Source: Edaphobacter acidisoli
GTDB taxonomy: Bacteria; Acidobacteriota; Terriglobia; Terriglobales; Acidobacteriaceae
DNA: 64,000 bases
Assembly: GCF_014642855.1 (NCBI RefSeq)
Contig: NZ_BMJB01000001.1
Span: 558,001 to 622,000 of the forward strand
Direction of reading: 5' to 3'
In this document: one piece after another, positions 33,774-43,452 of the stretch
Layout: the number at the start of each line of letters is the position of its first letter
Position numbering within the stretch: the first letter of the stretch is position 1
Position numbers and translations under genes: made by a program
Notes under the pieces: generated by a model
Database searches by the model: none
What the model was told of the DNA's origin: nothing
What the model saw: only the letters and a program-made list of their open reading frames with translations

Positions 33774-34687
33774 GATTTGGGAAAACCGGTGTTGTGCCGC
33801 CGCAGCATGTCATAGGGAGTGAGCGCGAGACGCTTTGGAGTGAGGACGGGGCGCGGCGTGTCTGCGGCAATTCTGAGTGTGCAGGCGGGTGGACGGCTCC
33901 GTGGCGCAGCCGGCGCAGGCCCATTTTTGAGGGACAGTGGGGTTGCTGCGGGCGGTGCGTTCTGGCGATGGTGCGCGCCGCGGTGCAACGCGAGTCTGTG
34001 GATGGCACTGCCGACGATGTTCCTCACCGGCACAGGGTCCCGCTTGGACTGGTGATGCTTGCACAGGGGTGGATCACGCAGAGTCAGTTGCGCACGGCGC
34101 TCGATGCTCAGCGGGCGCATGGGACGGGCAGAATTGGAGATTGGCTGGTGGCCGAGTGTGGAGTGGGCGCGGAGCGGGTGACGCGTGGGCTGAGCGTGCA
34201 GTGGAATTGTCCGGTGCTGACGACTGAAGGCTTCTCTCCGGAGGCGATGGCCCTGGTAATGCCTCGCATCTTTGTGGAGGAGTTTGGCCTGCTGCCGTTG
34301 CGTGTGGCTGGTTCGCGCATTCTGTATCTGGGATTTCAGGACCGCAGGGATTCGTCGGTTGCGCTTGCACTGGAACAAATGACGGAGTTGCGCGTTGAGA
34401 GCGGCTTGCTTGGCGAGACACAGTTTGCGTCGGTAAGAGAGAAACTGCTTGGCTGCGAAGGCGTTCCTGTGAAGAGCGGAAATGTGGAGGATCTGGATTC
34501 GTTGTCCGCGCGGATTACTGCGGCGTTGGAACAGAAGCAGCCTGTTGCGTCACGACTGCTTCGGGTGCGTGGGTACTTCTGGCTGCGAATGTGGTTGGAG
34601 GCATCTGCCCTGGGGAGAAGTGGAAATCTGCCTGCCTCCGGCGAAGATCTGATGGACTATGTTTTTTCGATTGGTGCAAGAGCGTGA
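33761..34687 (+). CDS. Zinc-ribbon-like plus MshEN (GspE/PilB N-terminal) domain protein
   Basis: A 308-residue protein. Cys35, Cys40, Cys62, Cys63 and Cys66 could bind zinc. Residues 95-148 contain two copies of the MshEN pattern: PLGLVMLAQGWITQSQL..ALDAQ at 95-117 and RIGDWLVAECGVGAERV..LSVQ at 124-147. In PilB/MshE ATPases this repeat binds cyclic di-GMP. The second half of the GspE N-terminal region follows (ALVMPRIFVEEFGLLPLRVA; ILYLGFQDR), but there is no ATPase domain. It overlaps fliN and is the last gene before a strong terminator, so it is co-transcribed with motor switch genes. A role as a c-di-GMP-responsive motor or export effector is inference. Confidence 0.7.
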   Translation: MPLLRFGKTGVVPPQHVIGSERETLWSEDGARRVCGNSECAGGWTAPWRSRRRPIFEGQWGCCGRCVLAMVRAAVQRESVDGTADDVPHRHRVPLGLVMLAQGWITQSQLRTALDAQRAHGTGRIGDWLVAECGVGAERVTRGLSVQWNCPVLTTEGFSPEAMALVMPRIFVEEFGLLPLRVAGSRILYLGFQDRRDSSVALALEQMTELRVESGLLGETQFASVREKLLGCEGVPVKSGNVEDLDSLSARITAALEQKQPVASRLLRVRGYFWLRMWLEASALGRSGNLPASGEDLMDYVFSIGARA

Positions 34688-34723
34688 GATCTATGCGGTT
34701 TTGAACAGGTGTCTGAACAGAAT

Positions 34724-34763
34724 GAGCACGCCCGGCGGAGGAATCGCCGGGCGTGCTCTGTTT
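34724..34763. terminator. Strong terminator closing the flagellar cluster
   Basis: GAGCACGCCCGGCG (34724-34737) pairs perfectly with CGCCGGGCGTGCTC (34745-34758) around a 7-base loop, followed by TGTTT. It starts 37 bases after the MshEN gene stop and may also serve the convergent aqpZ gene. Confidence 0.9.
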
Positions 34764-34803
34764 ACCAGACAAATATGGTTAAAAGTTGTACGTGTCGAAT
34801 TCG

Positions 34804-35532
34804 TTATTTGGACATCTCTTCACGAAGAGTCGGTTGCGGTGTGCCGAAGAGCGCTCGCGCGACGAGTCCTCCGATGATTGCTCCCACGATGGGGGCGACC
34901 CAGAAGAGCCAGAGTTGGTGCGTGGCCCATCCTCCGACGAAGAGCGCCGGGCCTGTGCTGCGGGCAGGATTGACCGAGGTGTTGGTGATGGGAATGCTGA
35001 TCAAATGAATCAGCGTAAGGCACAGGCCGATGGCAATGGGTGCGAAGCCCTTTGGAGCGCGATCGTCGGTTGAACCATGGATGACGAAGAGGAAAAAGGC
35101 AGTCAGCACGACCTCTGCAATGAAGCAGGAGGCCAGCGAGTAGTGATCCGGCGAGTGCGCAGCATAGCCATTGGATGCGAAGCCGTTGGCCAGGGTGAAA
35201 CCTTCCTTGCCCTTGGCGATGATGTACAGCACACCAGAGGCGCAGATGCCTCCGATGACCTGGGCGACGATATACGGAACGATCTCGGAGGCAGGGAATC
35301 GCTTGCCAGCGTAGAGGCCAATGGTGACGGCTGGATTGATGTGGCAACCGGAGATGTGGCCGATGGCGAAGGCCATGGTCAAGAGCGTGAGGCCGAAGGC
35401 AAAAGCAACGCCGACGAAGCCGATGCCGAGTTGCGGATAGGCAGCGGCAACAACAGCCGCACCGCAGCCTCCGAAGACGAGCCAGAATGTGCCGAAAAAC
35501 TCAGCGGCTACACGTTTCGACAGTGGAACCAT
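34804..35532 (-). CDS. aqpZ: Aquaporin Z
   Basis: A 242-residue water channel with six membrane helices and the two half-helix motifs HINPAVT and SVNPARS. The second motif and the [20 protein letters not shown] context are those of AqpZ, a strict water channel, rather than of glycerol facilitators (which carry an Asp after NPAR). It is monocistronic, convergent with the flagellar operon. Confidence 0.94.
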   Translation of the reverse strand: MVPLSKRVAAEFFGTFWLVFGGCGAAVVAAAYPQLGIGFVGVAFAFGLTLLTMAFAIGHISGCHINPAVTIGLYAGKRFPASEIVPYIVAQVIGGICASGVLYIIAKGKEGFTLANGFASNGYAAHSPDHYSLASCFIAEVVLTAFFLFVIHGSTDDRAPKGFAPIAIGLCLTLIHLISIPITNTSVNPARSTGPALFVGGWATHQLWLFWVAPIVGAIIGGLVARALFGTPQPTLREEMSK

Positions 35533-35651
35533 GATGCATCTCCCTTCATTGCAAAGGTTAGGTAGTTGGCTTCGAGAGCGGCGTGCAGGTACTCCCGCGA
35601 CCGGCGGAAGTGTAGCATGGCCAGCTATCCGAGGGATAAATTTTGTCGAGG

Positions 35652-36401
35652 TTAGAGACGCTTGAGGTAGGCTTTGGCTTCTTCGAGTTGAGGGAAGAGA
35701 CGTTCTTCAGCTTGAAATTCGCGGGAGTGCACACAACGGCGGCCGGCTTTGACGCGAACCGGATGCTTGAGGTGGAGCATCTCGTGATAGAGCAGATATT
35801 CGATGGCGCAGCGTGGCGTGTCGGGCCTGTCGAAGACGCGACTGACGACGATGGTGTTATGCGCAGCGTCGTAGTGGCCGAGCATGCGGCGGGCGTGATG
35901 GCTGCTCCAGGTGAGTGTAGGGCGGCCGAGCAGTCCGTGGAAGAAGCGGGTGTTGAGTGAGTCGAAGACCTCTTCGAGATCGAAGCGGCCGCCGCGCGAG
36001 GTGAGGATGCGTTTGCGTCCTCGGGTTTGGCGAACGTGCTCGGCTTGTTTGGAGACGGCCTCCGAGCTGACATGGCGGCGGTAGCGGTCAGCATGAATGG
36101 GAGCGATGGGTTTCTTGTAGAGCTTGGCCAGAAGGATGTGGGCGATGGCGCGGTGAACGGATTCTGGCGCATGTTCGAGGATGTCAGAGAGGCGGACGTG
36201 AAGGCGGCCTTCGCGCAGACGGATGGTGGTGTTGAGCGAGGTGAAGCGCCGGAAGCGGATGTCGAAGAGTGGAAAGGGTGCGCGTGGGCGAAGTTCGCGG
36301 TACTGCTCCTGGAAGATGGCGGTTAGATCAAGGTGCGCATGCGTTGGTGCAGCAGACTGGAGAGTGAAGGGCGCGGTGTTTTCTGGGAGTAGCGTGGACA
36401 G
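35652..36401 (-). CDS. SprT-like zinc metalloprotease with probable CTG start
   Basis: The frame is open from 36419 to the stop at 35652, with no ATG, GTG or TTG before codon 173 (ATG at 35885). The codons upstream clearly encode protein: a basic region (about 95-135), then [20 protein letters not shown], typical of the SprT family. The active site YHEMLHLKH has zinc ligands His206 and His210 and catalytic Glu207. ACGGAGA lies 8 bases before a CTG at 36401, which makes CTG the best start (249 residues). Starting at 35885 would remove two-thirds of the protein. An unnoticed sequencing error near the 5' end is the main alternative. It lies downstream of the GH54 gene on the same strand. Confidence 0.72.
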   Translation of the reverse strand: MSTLLPENTAPFTLQSAAPTHAHLDLTAIFQEQYRELRPRAPFPLFDIRFRRFTSLNTTIRLREGRLHVRLSDILEHAPESVHRAIAHILLAKLYKKPIAPIHADRYRRHVSSEAVSKQAEHVRQTRGRKRILTSRGGRFDLEEVFDSLNTRFFHGLLGRPTLTWSSHHARRMLGHYDAAHNTIVVSRVFDRPDTPRCAIEYLLYHEMLHLKHPVRVKAGRRCVHSREFQAEERLFPQLEEAKAYLKRL

Positions 36402-36497
36402 GGGGATGTCTCCGTAGAGCTAGTTTACGTGAGAGAGCGAGCCTGTCCTAGTTGCTGGGTTGTGCACTCTGTTGAATCATTCAATGAGTGCATAGCG

Positions 36498-37529
36498 TTA
36501 AGGCTGAAGATCGCCAGTGTATCCAGCGGCCACGATGTTCTTCTGAATTTTTTCCATGGTCTTACGACTGGGCATCCTGCTGGTCATTACACCTTCAAAG
36601 AAATAGCCCGTGGCCCAATTGCTGTTATCACCGCCGATGCCGAGGATGATGGCGCCTTCTTGTTTCATCGGCTGATAGCCGTTCGGAAGAGGGATGATGC
36701 CGGTACTGGTCAGTGTTCCAGACTGGGCGTTGCCTTGGTATATGGCATAGCTGTGCTGACCGTCGCTGGCGCCCATGTCGGTAACGAACTGTGTGCCGCT
36801 GGGTACGGCGAGATGGCCATAGATGCCATTCTCCATATCGAGACCCGCATCCGGTTTGCAAGGGCTGTGGTGGCACATGATGTTGATCGCGTTCATGTGG
36901 CCGGCGTCGTTGTCGAGGTTGTTCGTTTCTGCGTTACCGAAATCAAAGCAGCACTTCTCGTTGAGATGGAGAGCCGAGGTCACCATGTAGACGCCCTCGG
37001 GCTGGCCATTAACCGCTGTACCTTTGGGGGTATCGTTGCGATAGCCCATGCCTGGGGAGATGGAGATGCCGTAGACTTTGTGTCCGCCCACAGTTACCGG
37101 GAGAGCATTAGCCACGGCAGGAATGTCGTAGCCGCCAGGGCCAGGGCCGTGCGCCGCGCCCCCGGGAGGTGCGAGCGTGAGGTCGTTATGATTGGGCGAC
37201 TGGTCGTACAGCTTAGTGATGGTGCAGGATGTGTCGGCGCAGAAAGCGTCCTGCTTGGCGGCATCGGCATAGCCGCCGTGGAGAAGGCCAATGTCGATAG
37301 AGGTTTTATCTGACTGGCGCGTGACCTGGTAAAGCGGGCCGGTGTATGCCTTATACAGGGCGCGGGTAGTGCTAATAGCTGCAACGCACGGTGTCTTGGA
37401 ACCGAAGAGGTCGCACGGACGAGGTTTGACCGATTGCGCTGAAGCAACACAGATCGGAAGCATTGCAACGGCGAAAAGAAGAAGCGTAGATGGCAGAAAT
37501 TTTCCGAACAATGAAGATTTTGGTTGCAT
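36498..37529 (-). CDS. GH54 alpha-L-arabinofuranosidase
   Basis: A 343-residue secreted enzyme that removes arabinofuranosyl side chains from arabinoxylan or arabinan. The signal peptide ends near VASAQS (about 33). The GH54 catalytic domain fills the rest, close in pattern to fungal AbfB: CDLFGSKTPCVAAISTTRAL, KLYDQSPNHNDLTLAPPGG. The likely nucleophile is Glu201 in FGNAE and the acid/base Asp301 in GIGGDNSN. The adjacent cysteines 193-194 match the vicinal disulfide of the family. The arabinose-binding CBM42 found in fungal enzymes is absent. Confidence 0.9.
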   Translation of the reverse strand: MQPKSSLFGKFLPSTLLLFAVAMLPICVASAQSVKPRPCDLFGSKTPCVAAISTTRALYKAYTGPLYQVTRQSDKTSIDIGLLHGGYADAAKQDAFCADTSCTITKLYDQSPNHNDLTLAPPGGAAHGPGPGGYDIPAVANALPVTVGGHKVYGISISPGMGYRNDTPKGTAVNGQPEGVYMVTSALHLNEKCCFDFGNAETNNLDNDAGHMNAINIMCHHSPCKPDAGLDMENGIYGHLAVPSGTQFVTDMGASDGQHSYAIYQGNAQSGTLTSTGIIPLPNGYQPMKQEGAIILGIGGDNSNWATGYFFEGVMTSRMPSRKTMEKIQKNIVAAGYTGDLQP

Positions 37530-37607
37530 GAGATGCCCGTGAGTTCCTTATGGTTGATTGGGTTCACTTTTCTGCTAACAATTAGTCGACACCATCGTCC
37601 TTTATGC

Positions 37608-38465
37608 CTAACGAAGCGATCTCATATATGCCGCATCGATCTTCAAAGACTGCTGCCATGGCATATCAAATTCTTCCTGCTCTACAAATGCGTGCCGAAT
37701 GTGCTGGTTCTTCCTGGCCTGGGCCATTACAGGTTTGTAATCGATGTCTCCGCGTCCCAGCTCTGTGACTTTGGGTTGTTCAGGAGCGGATGCCAGATGG
37801 AAATCCTTCACATGCAACATAGAAAATCTGTACGGATGCTGGTGCATCAGGTCGACAGGATTGTGTCCGGCGACACGCGCCCAGCCACAGTCCAGTTCGA
37901 AGGTCACTTTCTTCGGATCCGTAAGCTTCAGCAACTCTTCGTAGGGAACCACGCCATCGGTTACTTTGAACTCGTGGATGTGGTTGTGATATCCAAACTG
38001 GATTCCGTGTTTCGCCGTCTCTTCTGCGAAGTCATTGAACTTTTCGGCGTTGAAGCGCCAGTCATCCAGGGTGAGCTCCTGGTGGCCTTTATCGGGTGTG
38101 CGTCGTCCCGGGCTTGAGCAGATGATGTACTTCGAACCCAGCTCGGTGTCGAAATCCACCACCTCATCGAAATGATTCGCAAGATCGTTGTATCCGTGAT
38201 GCGAGCTCACACAATGCAGCCCTGCTTTATCGAGCGATGCGCGAATCTCCTTGGCACTCTTCGCGGGAAGGGCAGCGGACTCGACTTCGGTGAATCCCGC
38301 AGCAGCCACGCCTGATAATGCCATGTCCAGGTCCTGTGCCATCTGCTGTCGCACGGAATAAAGCTGGATCGCCAGGGGCAGTCCGAGAGGGTTCGAAAAA
38401 GCAGAGCGGGTGGCAAAGGCAAAAGCGGTCGCCCCGGCAACAAATTCACGGCGATTCAGTTTCAC
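37608..38465 (-). CDS. Tat-exported sugar phosphate isomerase/epimerase-like TIM-barrel protein
   Basis: A 285-residue AP-endonuclease-2-fold protein. The Tat signal (LNRREFVAGATAFAFATRSA) implies a periplasmic location. Metal-site residues appear in GYHNHIHEF, FELDCGWA, HVKDFH and VEQEEF. Members of this fold isomerise sugars or, in glycoside-degrading clusters, eliminate aglycones from 3-keto-glycosides. It lies 9 bases behind the GMC oxidoreductase gene, so the two probably act in sequence. The substrate is not predictable. Confidence 0.85.
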   Translation of the reverse strand: MKLNRREFVAGATAFAFATRSAFSNPLGLPLAIQLYSVRQQMAQDLDMALSGVAAAGFTEVESAALPAKSAKEIRASLDKAGLHCVSSHHGYNDLANHFDEVVDFDTELGSKYIICSSPGRRTPDKGHQELTLDDWRFNAEKFNDFAEETAKHGIQFGYHNHIHEFKVTDGVVPYEELLKLTDPKKVTFELDCGWARVAGHNPVDLMHQHPYRFSMLHVKDFHLASAPEQPKVTELGRGDIDYKPVMAQARKNQHIRHAFVEQEEFDMPWQQSLKIDAAYMRSLR

Positions 38466-38474
38466 TAGAGGCTC

Positions 38475-40046
38475 CTAAATGTTTCCTTTTTTCATTTCGT
38501 CTGCAAGTCGTTCCGAGGCACGCATGGAGAGGGCCAGAATGGTCATGGTCGGGTTCTGCCATCCCGAACTGACAAATCCCGCACCGTCTACGACCCAAAG
38601 GTTTTTGTGGTCATGACTCTGCGACCAGCGGTTGAGCACGCTTGTCTTTGGGTCATTGCCCATGCGACAGGTGCCTACCTCGTGAATCGAATAGCCCGGC
38701 GGGTTGGGGACCTTGTTTGAGACAAGCACTTCAAATCCGGCGTTGTGTGCTACCTCGGACATCGTATCCACCGCATCCGCGGCCATGTTGTACTCATTGT
38801 CGGAGTACTTCGTCTCAATGTGCAGCACTGGAATGCCCCACGCATCGGTCTTCTGCTTGTTGATGCGGACATGATTTTCATATCGCGCAAGTACTTCGCC
38901 CATGATTGTCATGTGGAAGCCGCTTCCCGCATACTGCTCCATCTTTTGGTCCAGTGCTTCTCCGTATTCTGCAAAATTGCTTGCCCCCATTGGTCCGGTA
39001 GCACTGGTCACATTCAAGGCGTATCCCCTGAGGAACTTATCTGATCTGCTGTTTATGTTGCGAAAACGCGGAATGATCGCGCTGCCGCCCATCAAATTGT
39101 CCGTAGCCTTGCCATCACGGGCTTCCGGTACGCTGCATACCAGCCCGACACCATAGGTCTGGTCGTGGAGATAGTGCCCCATTACGCCGCTGGAATTAGC
39201 AAGTCCCGAATTCAGCAGCAGCCGCGTGCTTTCCAGTGTTCCCGCGGCCACAACCACGACACGCGCCTTCACTGCTAATTCGCGATGTGAGCGGCGATCA
39301 ATAAATCTGCATCCGTTCGGCTGTCCCGTGTTTTTATCGACCGTGATTTCGCGTACGACGGCGTCCTGAATGGATGTGAGTTTGCCGGTTTTCTCGGCAT
39401 CCGGCATCAGCAGATTTACAGAACTGGCCAGGCCGTCTCTGCCCAATGCCTGGCGTTGCTTGCACACGGAGATACCCTTCGGTTTTGCCGCATCCATGAA
39501 GCGCAACATCGATTTGCTCCATGGTCTTTCATCCAGAATGAAGTTTCCATCGGGTAACTGCGGCGGACCGTCATTCGCGCCGGATACGCGAAAGATCCCT
39601 TCTACGCGCGAGTAATAAGGCGAAAGTTCCGCGAGGTCGAGGGGCCAGTCTTCTCCGAACCCATCGTGCGACTTGCCTTTCAGTTCGTAGTCGCTCAGTC
39701 GGAACGACTGCCTCGACCAAAATAACGATCGACCGCCAAATAACCGCACACGCACCCAGTTGTAGGGGTCACCGGGGGCGATGGTGTATGGAACCACGGT
39801 TTCGTCGACCCAGACGTTAGCATTGAACTCATTGGCCTGGAAGACATGTGGTACTTTCCCCGGTGGTTTAAAGCCGCGGAACGGGAGTTCATAGGCCGAC
39901 TCGCGCTTCGCCTGATGTGTCACATCCGCAACGGGCCCTGCGTTCAGCATCAGGCAAGAGATGCCTTTCTCCGTCAAAATCTTGGCCGCCATTCCTCCGG
40001 AGTGCCCTGAACCGATAATCAGCACATCTGTAGTGTGTGTCGTCAT
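38475..40046 (-). CDS. GMC-family FAD oxidoreductase (sugar/glycoside dehydrogenase type)
   Basis: About 523 residues. The N-terminal FAD motif is [18 protein letters not shown]; the C-terminal GMC signature includes [29 protein letters not shown], with the catalytic His/Asn pair. It belongs with large subunits of gluconate-2-dehydrogenase or glucoside-3-dehydrogenase complexes rather than with choline or alcohol oxidases. ATG 40046 is chosen: AGGAAGTGG precedes it, while ATG 40112 overlaps the upstream stop without a ribosome site. The Tat-type signal is on the small subunit encoded upstream, which could carry it out by hitch-hiking. Confidence 0.9.
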   Translation of the reverse strand: MTTHTTDVLIIGSGHSGGMAAKILTEKGISCLMLNAGPVADVTHQAKRESAYELPFRGFKPPGKVPHVFQANEFNANVWVDETVVPYTIAPGDPYNWVRVRLFGGRSLFWSRQSFRLSDYELKGKSHDGFGEDWPLDLAELSPYYSRVEGIFRVSGANDGPPQLPDGNFILDERPWSKSMLRFMDAAKPKGISVCKQRQALGRDGLASSVNLLMPDAEKTGKLTSIQDAVVREITVDKNTGQPNGCRFIDRRSHRELAVKARVVVVAAGTLESTRLLLNSGLANSSGVMGHYLHDQTYGVGLVCSVPEARDGKATDNLMGGSAIIPRFRNINSRSDKFLRGYALNVTSATGPMGASNFAEYGEALDQKMEQYAGSGFHMTIMGEVLARYENHVRINKQKTDAWGIPVLHIETKYSDNEYNMAADAVDTMSEVAHNAGFEVLVSNKVPNPPGYSIHEVGTCRMGNDPKTSVLNRWSQSHDHKNLWVVDGAGFVSSGWQNPTMTILALSMRASERLADEMKKGNI

Positions 40047-40111
40047 TCCACTTCCTGCTGTGATTAAGAGGTTTTCCTGTTGCAAATTCTGCTGCGAAAC
40101 GCAGGCTCGCA

Positions 40112-40777
40112 TTAGGTTGTCGGCCGCGTGTGAATGCTATCCTGCCGTTCGGCATGCATATCGGGATCAATCGGCGACCAATAAAGCTGCATCGAACTCT
40201 CCTGCGTCTTTGGGGAGAGCGTTTCAAACCATACGTGGGAATTCATCGTTGCTGTGCGAATGTCAGCATGCACAATGTTCACGAAATCCGCATACGACTG
40301 AGTTGGAGGGTGGTCCGTCATCCACGGTCGCAGCCATGGCTTTACGATTGCATCGATCTGCGACGTGTCCAACTGAGCAAAGGGCTCCTTGTGCTTGAGC
40401 TGGGACTGCGCGTTCAGCCAGTTCAAGCCATCGATATAGAGCTTCTCTCGCGCCGCCTGGGAGTGCCCAATCAGAAAATCCAGAAACTGCGGCGTCTCTG
40501 CATCAAGAGCACCGGGGTGATTCTCCGTACGCGGCAACATCACATCAGACAGCTTGCTCAGCGTAGCCATTTGTGTAGCGGAAAAGAACGAAGGCACAGT
40601 GTCGGCGATTACATCGGCCACTGTAGTATGGGGAAGTGGTGTTCGTGGATTGAGGCCGAGCGTCCACGGCACAGGTGCAGGAAGAGCTGGCGCTGCATTG
40701 GTGTTCTGTTGTGCCAACAACCACTTTGGGGTAATGGCAAGCACGGCCATTGCGCGCAACAATTCACGACGCTCCAT
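40112..40777 (-). CDS. Gluconate 2-dehydrogenase subunit 3-family protein
   Basis: A 221-residue small subunit. It starts with a twin-arginine signal ([20 protein letters not shown]) and continues with the subunit-3 pattern ([45 protein letters not shown]). Such subunits escort and stabilise the GMC flavoprotein, encoded 65 bases downstream. A cytochrome c subunit, the third member of such complexes, is not adjacent. Confidence 0.88.
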   Translation of the reverse strand: MERRELLRAMAVLAITPKWLLAQQNTNAAPALPAPVPWTLGLNPRTPLPHTTVADVIADTVPSFFSATQMATLSKLSDVMLPRTENHPGALDAETPQFLDFLIGHSQAAREKLYIDGLNWLNAQSQLKHKEPFAQLDTSQIDAIVKPWLRPWMTDHPPTQSYADFVNIVHADIRTATMNSHVWFETLSPKTQESSMQLYWSPIDPDMHAERQDSIHTRPTT

Positions 40778-40855
40778 AAGCCTCCTTCATCAACAGAAAA
40801 ACGTTACACCGCATCGGTTTCTGCGTCTACTCTGCCCACCGTGCATCTGTAGGAT

Positions 40856-40898
40856 CTTTCAGTAGCAATCGCGATAACATCGCGATTGCTACTGAAAG
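40856..40898. repeat. Long perfect palindrome (20-bp arms, 3-base loop)
   Basis: The left arm at 40856-40875 starts CTTTCAGTAGC and the right arm at 40879-40898 is its exact reverse complement, around the loop AAC. It lies 78 bases before the GMC small-subunit gene and 100 bases past the GH3 stop. Neither strand has a U-run after it, so it is not a standard terminator. Confidence 0.9.
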
Positions 40899-40957
40899 CC
40901 CTTCATAGATGACGCCAGTGCGTCTTCATGCTCGATGCTGAGCAGGTCAATTAGCTC

Positions 40958-40977
40958 AAAGAGCTATGAAGCTCTTT
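40958..40977 (-). terminator. Hairpin downstream of the GH3 gene
   Basis: AAAGAGCT (40958-40965) and AGCTCTTT (40970-40977) form a perfect 8-bp stem with loop ATGA, 21 bases past the GH3 stop codon on its strand. The sequence after it is GAGCTAATT, so termination would be weak. Confidence 0.5.
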
Positions 40978-40997
40978 CAGATAAGGTGCGGTGGTTC

Positions 40998-43100
40998 TTA
41001 CTGCAGTTTTATCGTTCCTTTAAGCGGCGTCTCAGCCGAAGAATCACCGACCATCACCTGAAACTCGCCCTGTGGTATCTGCCACCCGTGAGTCTTCTCT
41101 GACCAATAGGAGAAAGAGCGGGCATCGAGCTTCAGTTCAACCGTCTTGGATTCGCCAGGATTCAGCATGACCTTGCGAAATCCCTTCAACTGGATCGGCG
41201 GCTCGTTGCCTTCGGCGATGGGTGGGAATCCAAGATACAACTGCGCCACTTCCGCGCCGGAGCGCTTGCCTGTATTCGTTACTTTGAAGCTGACGATTGC
41301 ATTAGCTGCACCCGATAGCGTGCTCGTCTTCAAGTCGGAAAAGCGGAACGTCGTGTAGGAAAGCCCAAAGCCAAACGGAAACAAAGGTGTGACATTGTTG
41401 GCCGCATAGGCGCGATATCCTACCTCAATGCCTTCGCTGTAATGCACCGTGCCATTTTCACCAGGATATTGCTCGGGATGTGCTGCTAGTGTCTGGTCTA
41501 CGCTCCTGGGGAAAGTGAGCGGCAATTTACCCGAAGGGTCAACGGCGCCGGTCAGCACATCAGCTACGGCGTGACCGTCTTCTTCGCCCGGATACCATGC
41601 TTCCAGCACCGCGGCTACGCTATCGAGCCACGGCATCAAAATCGCTGAGCCACTTTTCAGAACGACAATCGTCTTGGGATTTGCTTTTGCGACTGCCGTA
41701 ATCAGGTCATCCTGCGCCTGGGAGAGTGTGAGCGACTGATCACGGCCTTCGCTATCTTCATCCCCAACCATAACGATGGCAATCTGCGCGCGCTTAGCGG
41801 CTGCCGTGGCCGCGTTTAAATCCGAACCATCGAGCACCGATATGCGTGAAGCCATTGCTGCACGCAGGCCATCATCAGGCGTGATGGTGTAGAGAGGAAC
41901 CACGTGCGAGCTGCCGCCCCCGCCCGTGCTAGGCCGCACAGCCCACGGGCCGATGAGCGCGATGTTCCGCACAGCCGGGTCAAGCGGCAGGATGTTGTCC
42001 GCGTTCTTCAAGAGCACCATGCCTTGCGCGGCAATTTTGCGAGCCTCGGCTCCGTGCTCGAATGCCGGGATTGGCGCAGGTTTCGGCTGCGAGCCAAAGA
42101 GTCCGAACTCCATCATCTTGGCGAAGCGCCTCACGAGCATGTCGTCAATCCGCGACTGCGGCACCTGGCCTGATTCGACGGCTTTCTTGAGGTCGTCGCT
42201 GAAGTAACGGCCGGTGGGCATCTCCACGTCGAGCCCGTTCAGCGCACTGGGTACTGTGCTGTGTGTCGCGCCCCAGTCGGAGACGACAAATCCATCGAAG
42301 CCCCATTCTTTCTTCAGCACACCAGTCAGGAGCGGTTCATTCTCGCAGTTGAACGCGCCATTCACCTTGGGATACGCACACATCAGCGAAGCCGAATGAG
42401 CTTCCTTGATGGCGGCTTCAAACTGCGGCATGTAGATCTCACGCAGCGCTCGCTCGCCGATGATCTCGTCGACACTCATCCGCGCCGACTCCTGGTTATT
42501 TGCGATGAAGTGTTTGACGTTGGCAATCATATGCGCGCCATGCACGCGGTCCTGAATGCCTTCAATGTCGGCTACCGCGATGCGCGAGTCGAGATAGGGG
42601 TCTTCTCCGAAGCTCTCGAAGACACGACCGCCCTGCGGAACTCGCGCAATATTGACATCAGGCGCTTCAAAGAGCTGGCTGCCGGTCGAGCGGGTCTCTT
42701 CGCCTTCGAGCTTGCCATAGGCGAAGGCAAGCGAGGGGTCCCACGTGGCCGCGAGCGCGATCGGAGCCGGCATTGCTGTAGCCGGCTTCTGTGGGCCTGC
42801 GCCACCTGGGCCTACGCCTGCAGGGCCGTTGGTCATGTGGAATGCGGGAATGCCGAGACGTGGAAGACCTGGAATTACGCGGAAGTTTTGGGGATCCCGA
42901 ATACCGTGGAGCTGGGCGATCTTCTCATCCAGCGTCATCTTGGCGACGAGCGAGCGGGCTCTGGCCACGGCTTGCGTATGCGTGAGAGCCGCTTGCTGGG
43001 CCGGAAGTGCTGTATCCAAGCCAAGGGCAATAAAAATCACAGTGATGCCGTGCAGCATAACGCCGCGCAGCACAGAACCGAGCCTATTTGTTAAGTTCAT
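40998..43100 (-). CDS. GH3 family beta-glucosidase/beta-xylosidase
   Basis: A 700-residue secreted GH3 enzyme that releases terminal beta-linked sugars. A signal-like segment (HGITVIFIALGLDTALPAQQ) is followed by the (beta/alpha)8 domain with KHFIANNQE and the nucleophile Asp275 in FVVSDWGATHS, the alpha/beta sandwich domain (MVLLKNADNILPL; GDEDSEGRDQ) and a C-terminal fibronectin III-like domain (YTTFRFSDL onward). The substrate could be glucoside, xyloside or arabinoside. It sits between sugar-oxidation genes and a fucosidase. Confidence 0.93.
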   Translation of the reverse strand: MNLTNRLGSVLRGVMLHGITVIFIALGLDTALPAQQAALTHTQAVARARSLVAKMTLDEKIAQLHGIRDPQNFRVIPGLPRLGIPAFHMTNGPAGVGPGGAGPQKPATAMPAPIALAATWDPSLAFAYGKLEGEETRSTGSQLFEAPDVNIARVPQGGRVFESFGEDPYLDSRIAVADIEGIQDRVHGAHMIANVKHFIANNQESARMSVDEIIGERALREIYMPQFEAAIKEAHSASLMCAYPKVNGAFNCENEPLLTGVLKKEWGFDGFVVSDWGATHSTVPSALNGLDVEMPTGRYFSDDLKKAVESGQVPQSRIDDMLVRRFAKMMEFGLFGSQPKPAPIPAFEHGAEARKIAAQGMVLLKNADNILPLDPAVRNIALIGPWAVRPSTGGGGSSHVVPLYTITPDDGLRAAMASRISVLDGSDLNAATAAAKRAQIAIVMVGDEDSEGRDQSLTLSQAQDDLITAVAKANPKTIVVLKSGSAILMPWLDSVAAVLEAWYPGEEDGHAVADVLTGAVDPSGKLPLTFPRSVDQTLAAHPEQYPGENGTVHYSEGIEVGYRAYAANNVTPLFPFGFGLSYTTFRFSDLKTSTLSGAANAIVSFKVTNTGKRSGAEVAQLYLGFPPIAEGNEPPIQLKGFRKVMLNPGESKTVELKLDARSFSYWSEKTHGWQIPQGEFQVMVGDSSAETPLKGTIKLQ

Positions 43101-43452
43101 CTTGTCTCCAGCGGGATTGAAATTTGATTAGAAGCGAACCACAAAAGCGGAATATTGAATGAATGTGAGGCATAATTCATCTTTATAAAATTCAGATCAG
43201 ATCGAACGAATGTACATGTGCTGAGCGCTCGTAGCTTTCATGTTCAAACTGCGTACTTATTCTATCCGCGAACTTGTGCACACCTTTATACGACTACCAG
43301 CCTTGTCATTGCAGGATTAGTTTCCAATTATGGTCGAGTGTTCCATATTTGACTGATCGCCGTGGCCTCATAGGGCTTCAGTGCACAGTCCACACACTTG
43401 CTTTCTACGATTTCGATGACAGTTGCATCTTTATGAGGCTGAACGAGCGTCT
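43101..43452. other. 352-base intergenic region, no gene recognised
   Basis: Between the GH29 stop and the GH3 start. It is AT-richer than the flanks and should hold the GH3 promoter. An AT-rich stretch (CATCTTTATAAAATTCAG near 43180) is the only notable part; no clear operator, repeat or small coding frame with a ribosome site was found. Confidence 0.5.

Noticed and set aside
35652-35885. A separate 77-residue HExxH protein
   Set aside because: The same frame continues upstream with conserved SprT-like sequence for at least 172 more codons, so this is only the C-terminal part of a longer protein.
36429-37313. 294-codon plus-strand open frame opposite the arabinofuranosidase gene
   Set aside because: The minus strand carries an unmistakable GH54 enzyme with signal peptide and catalytic residues; the antisense frame has no motif.
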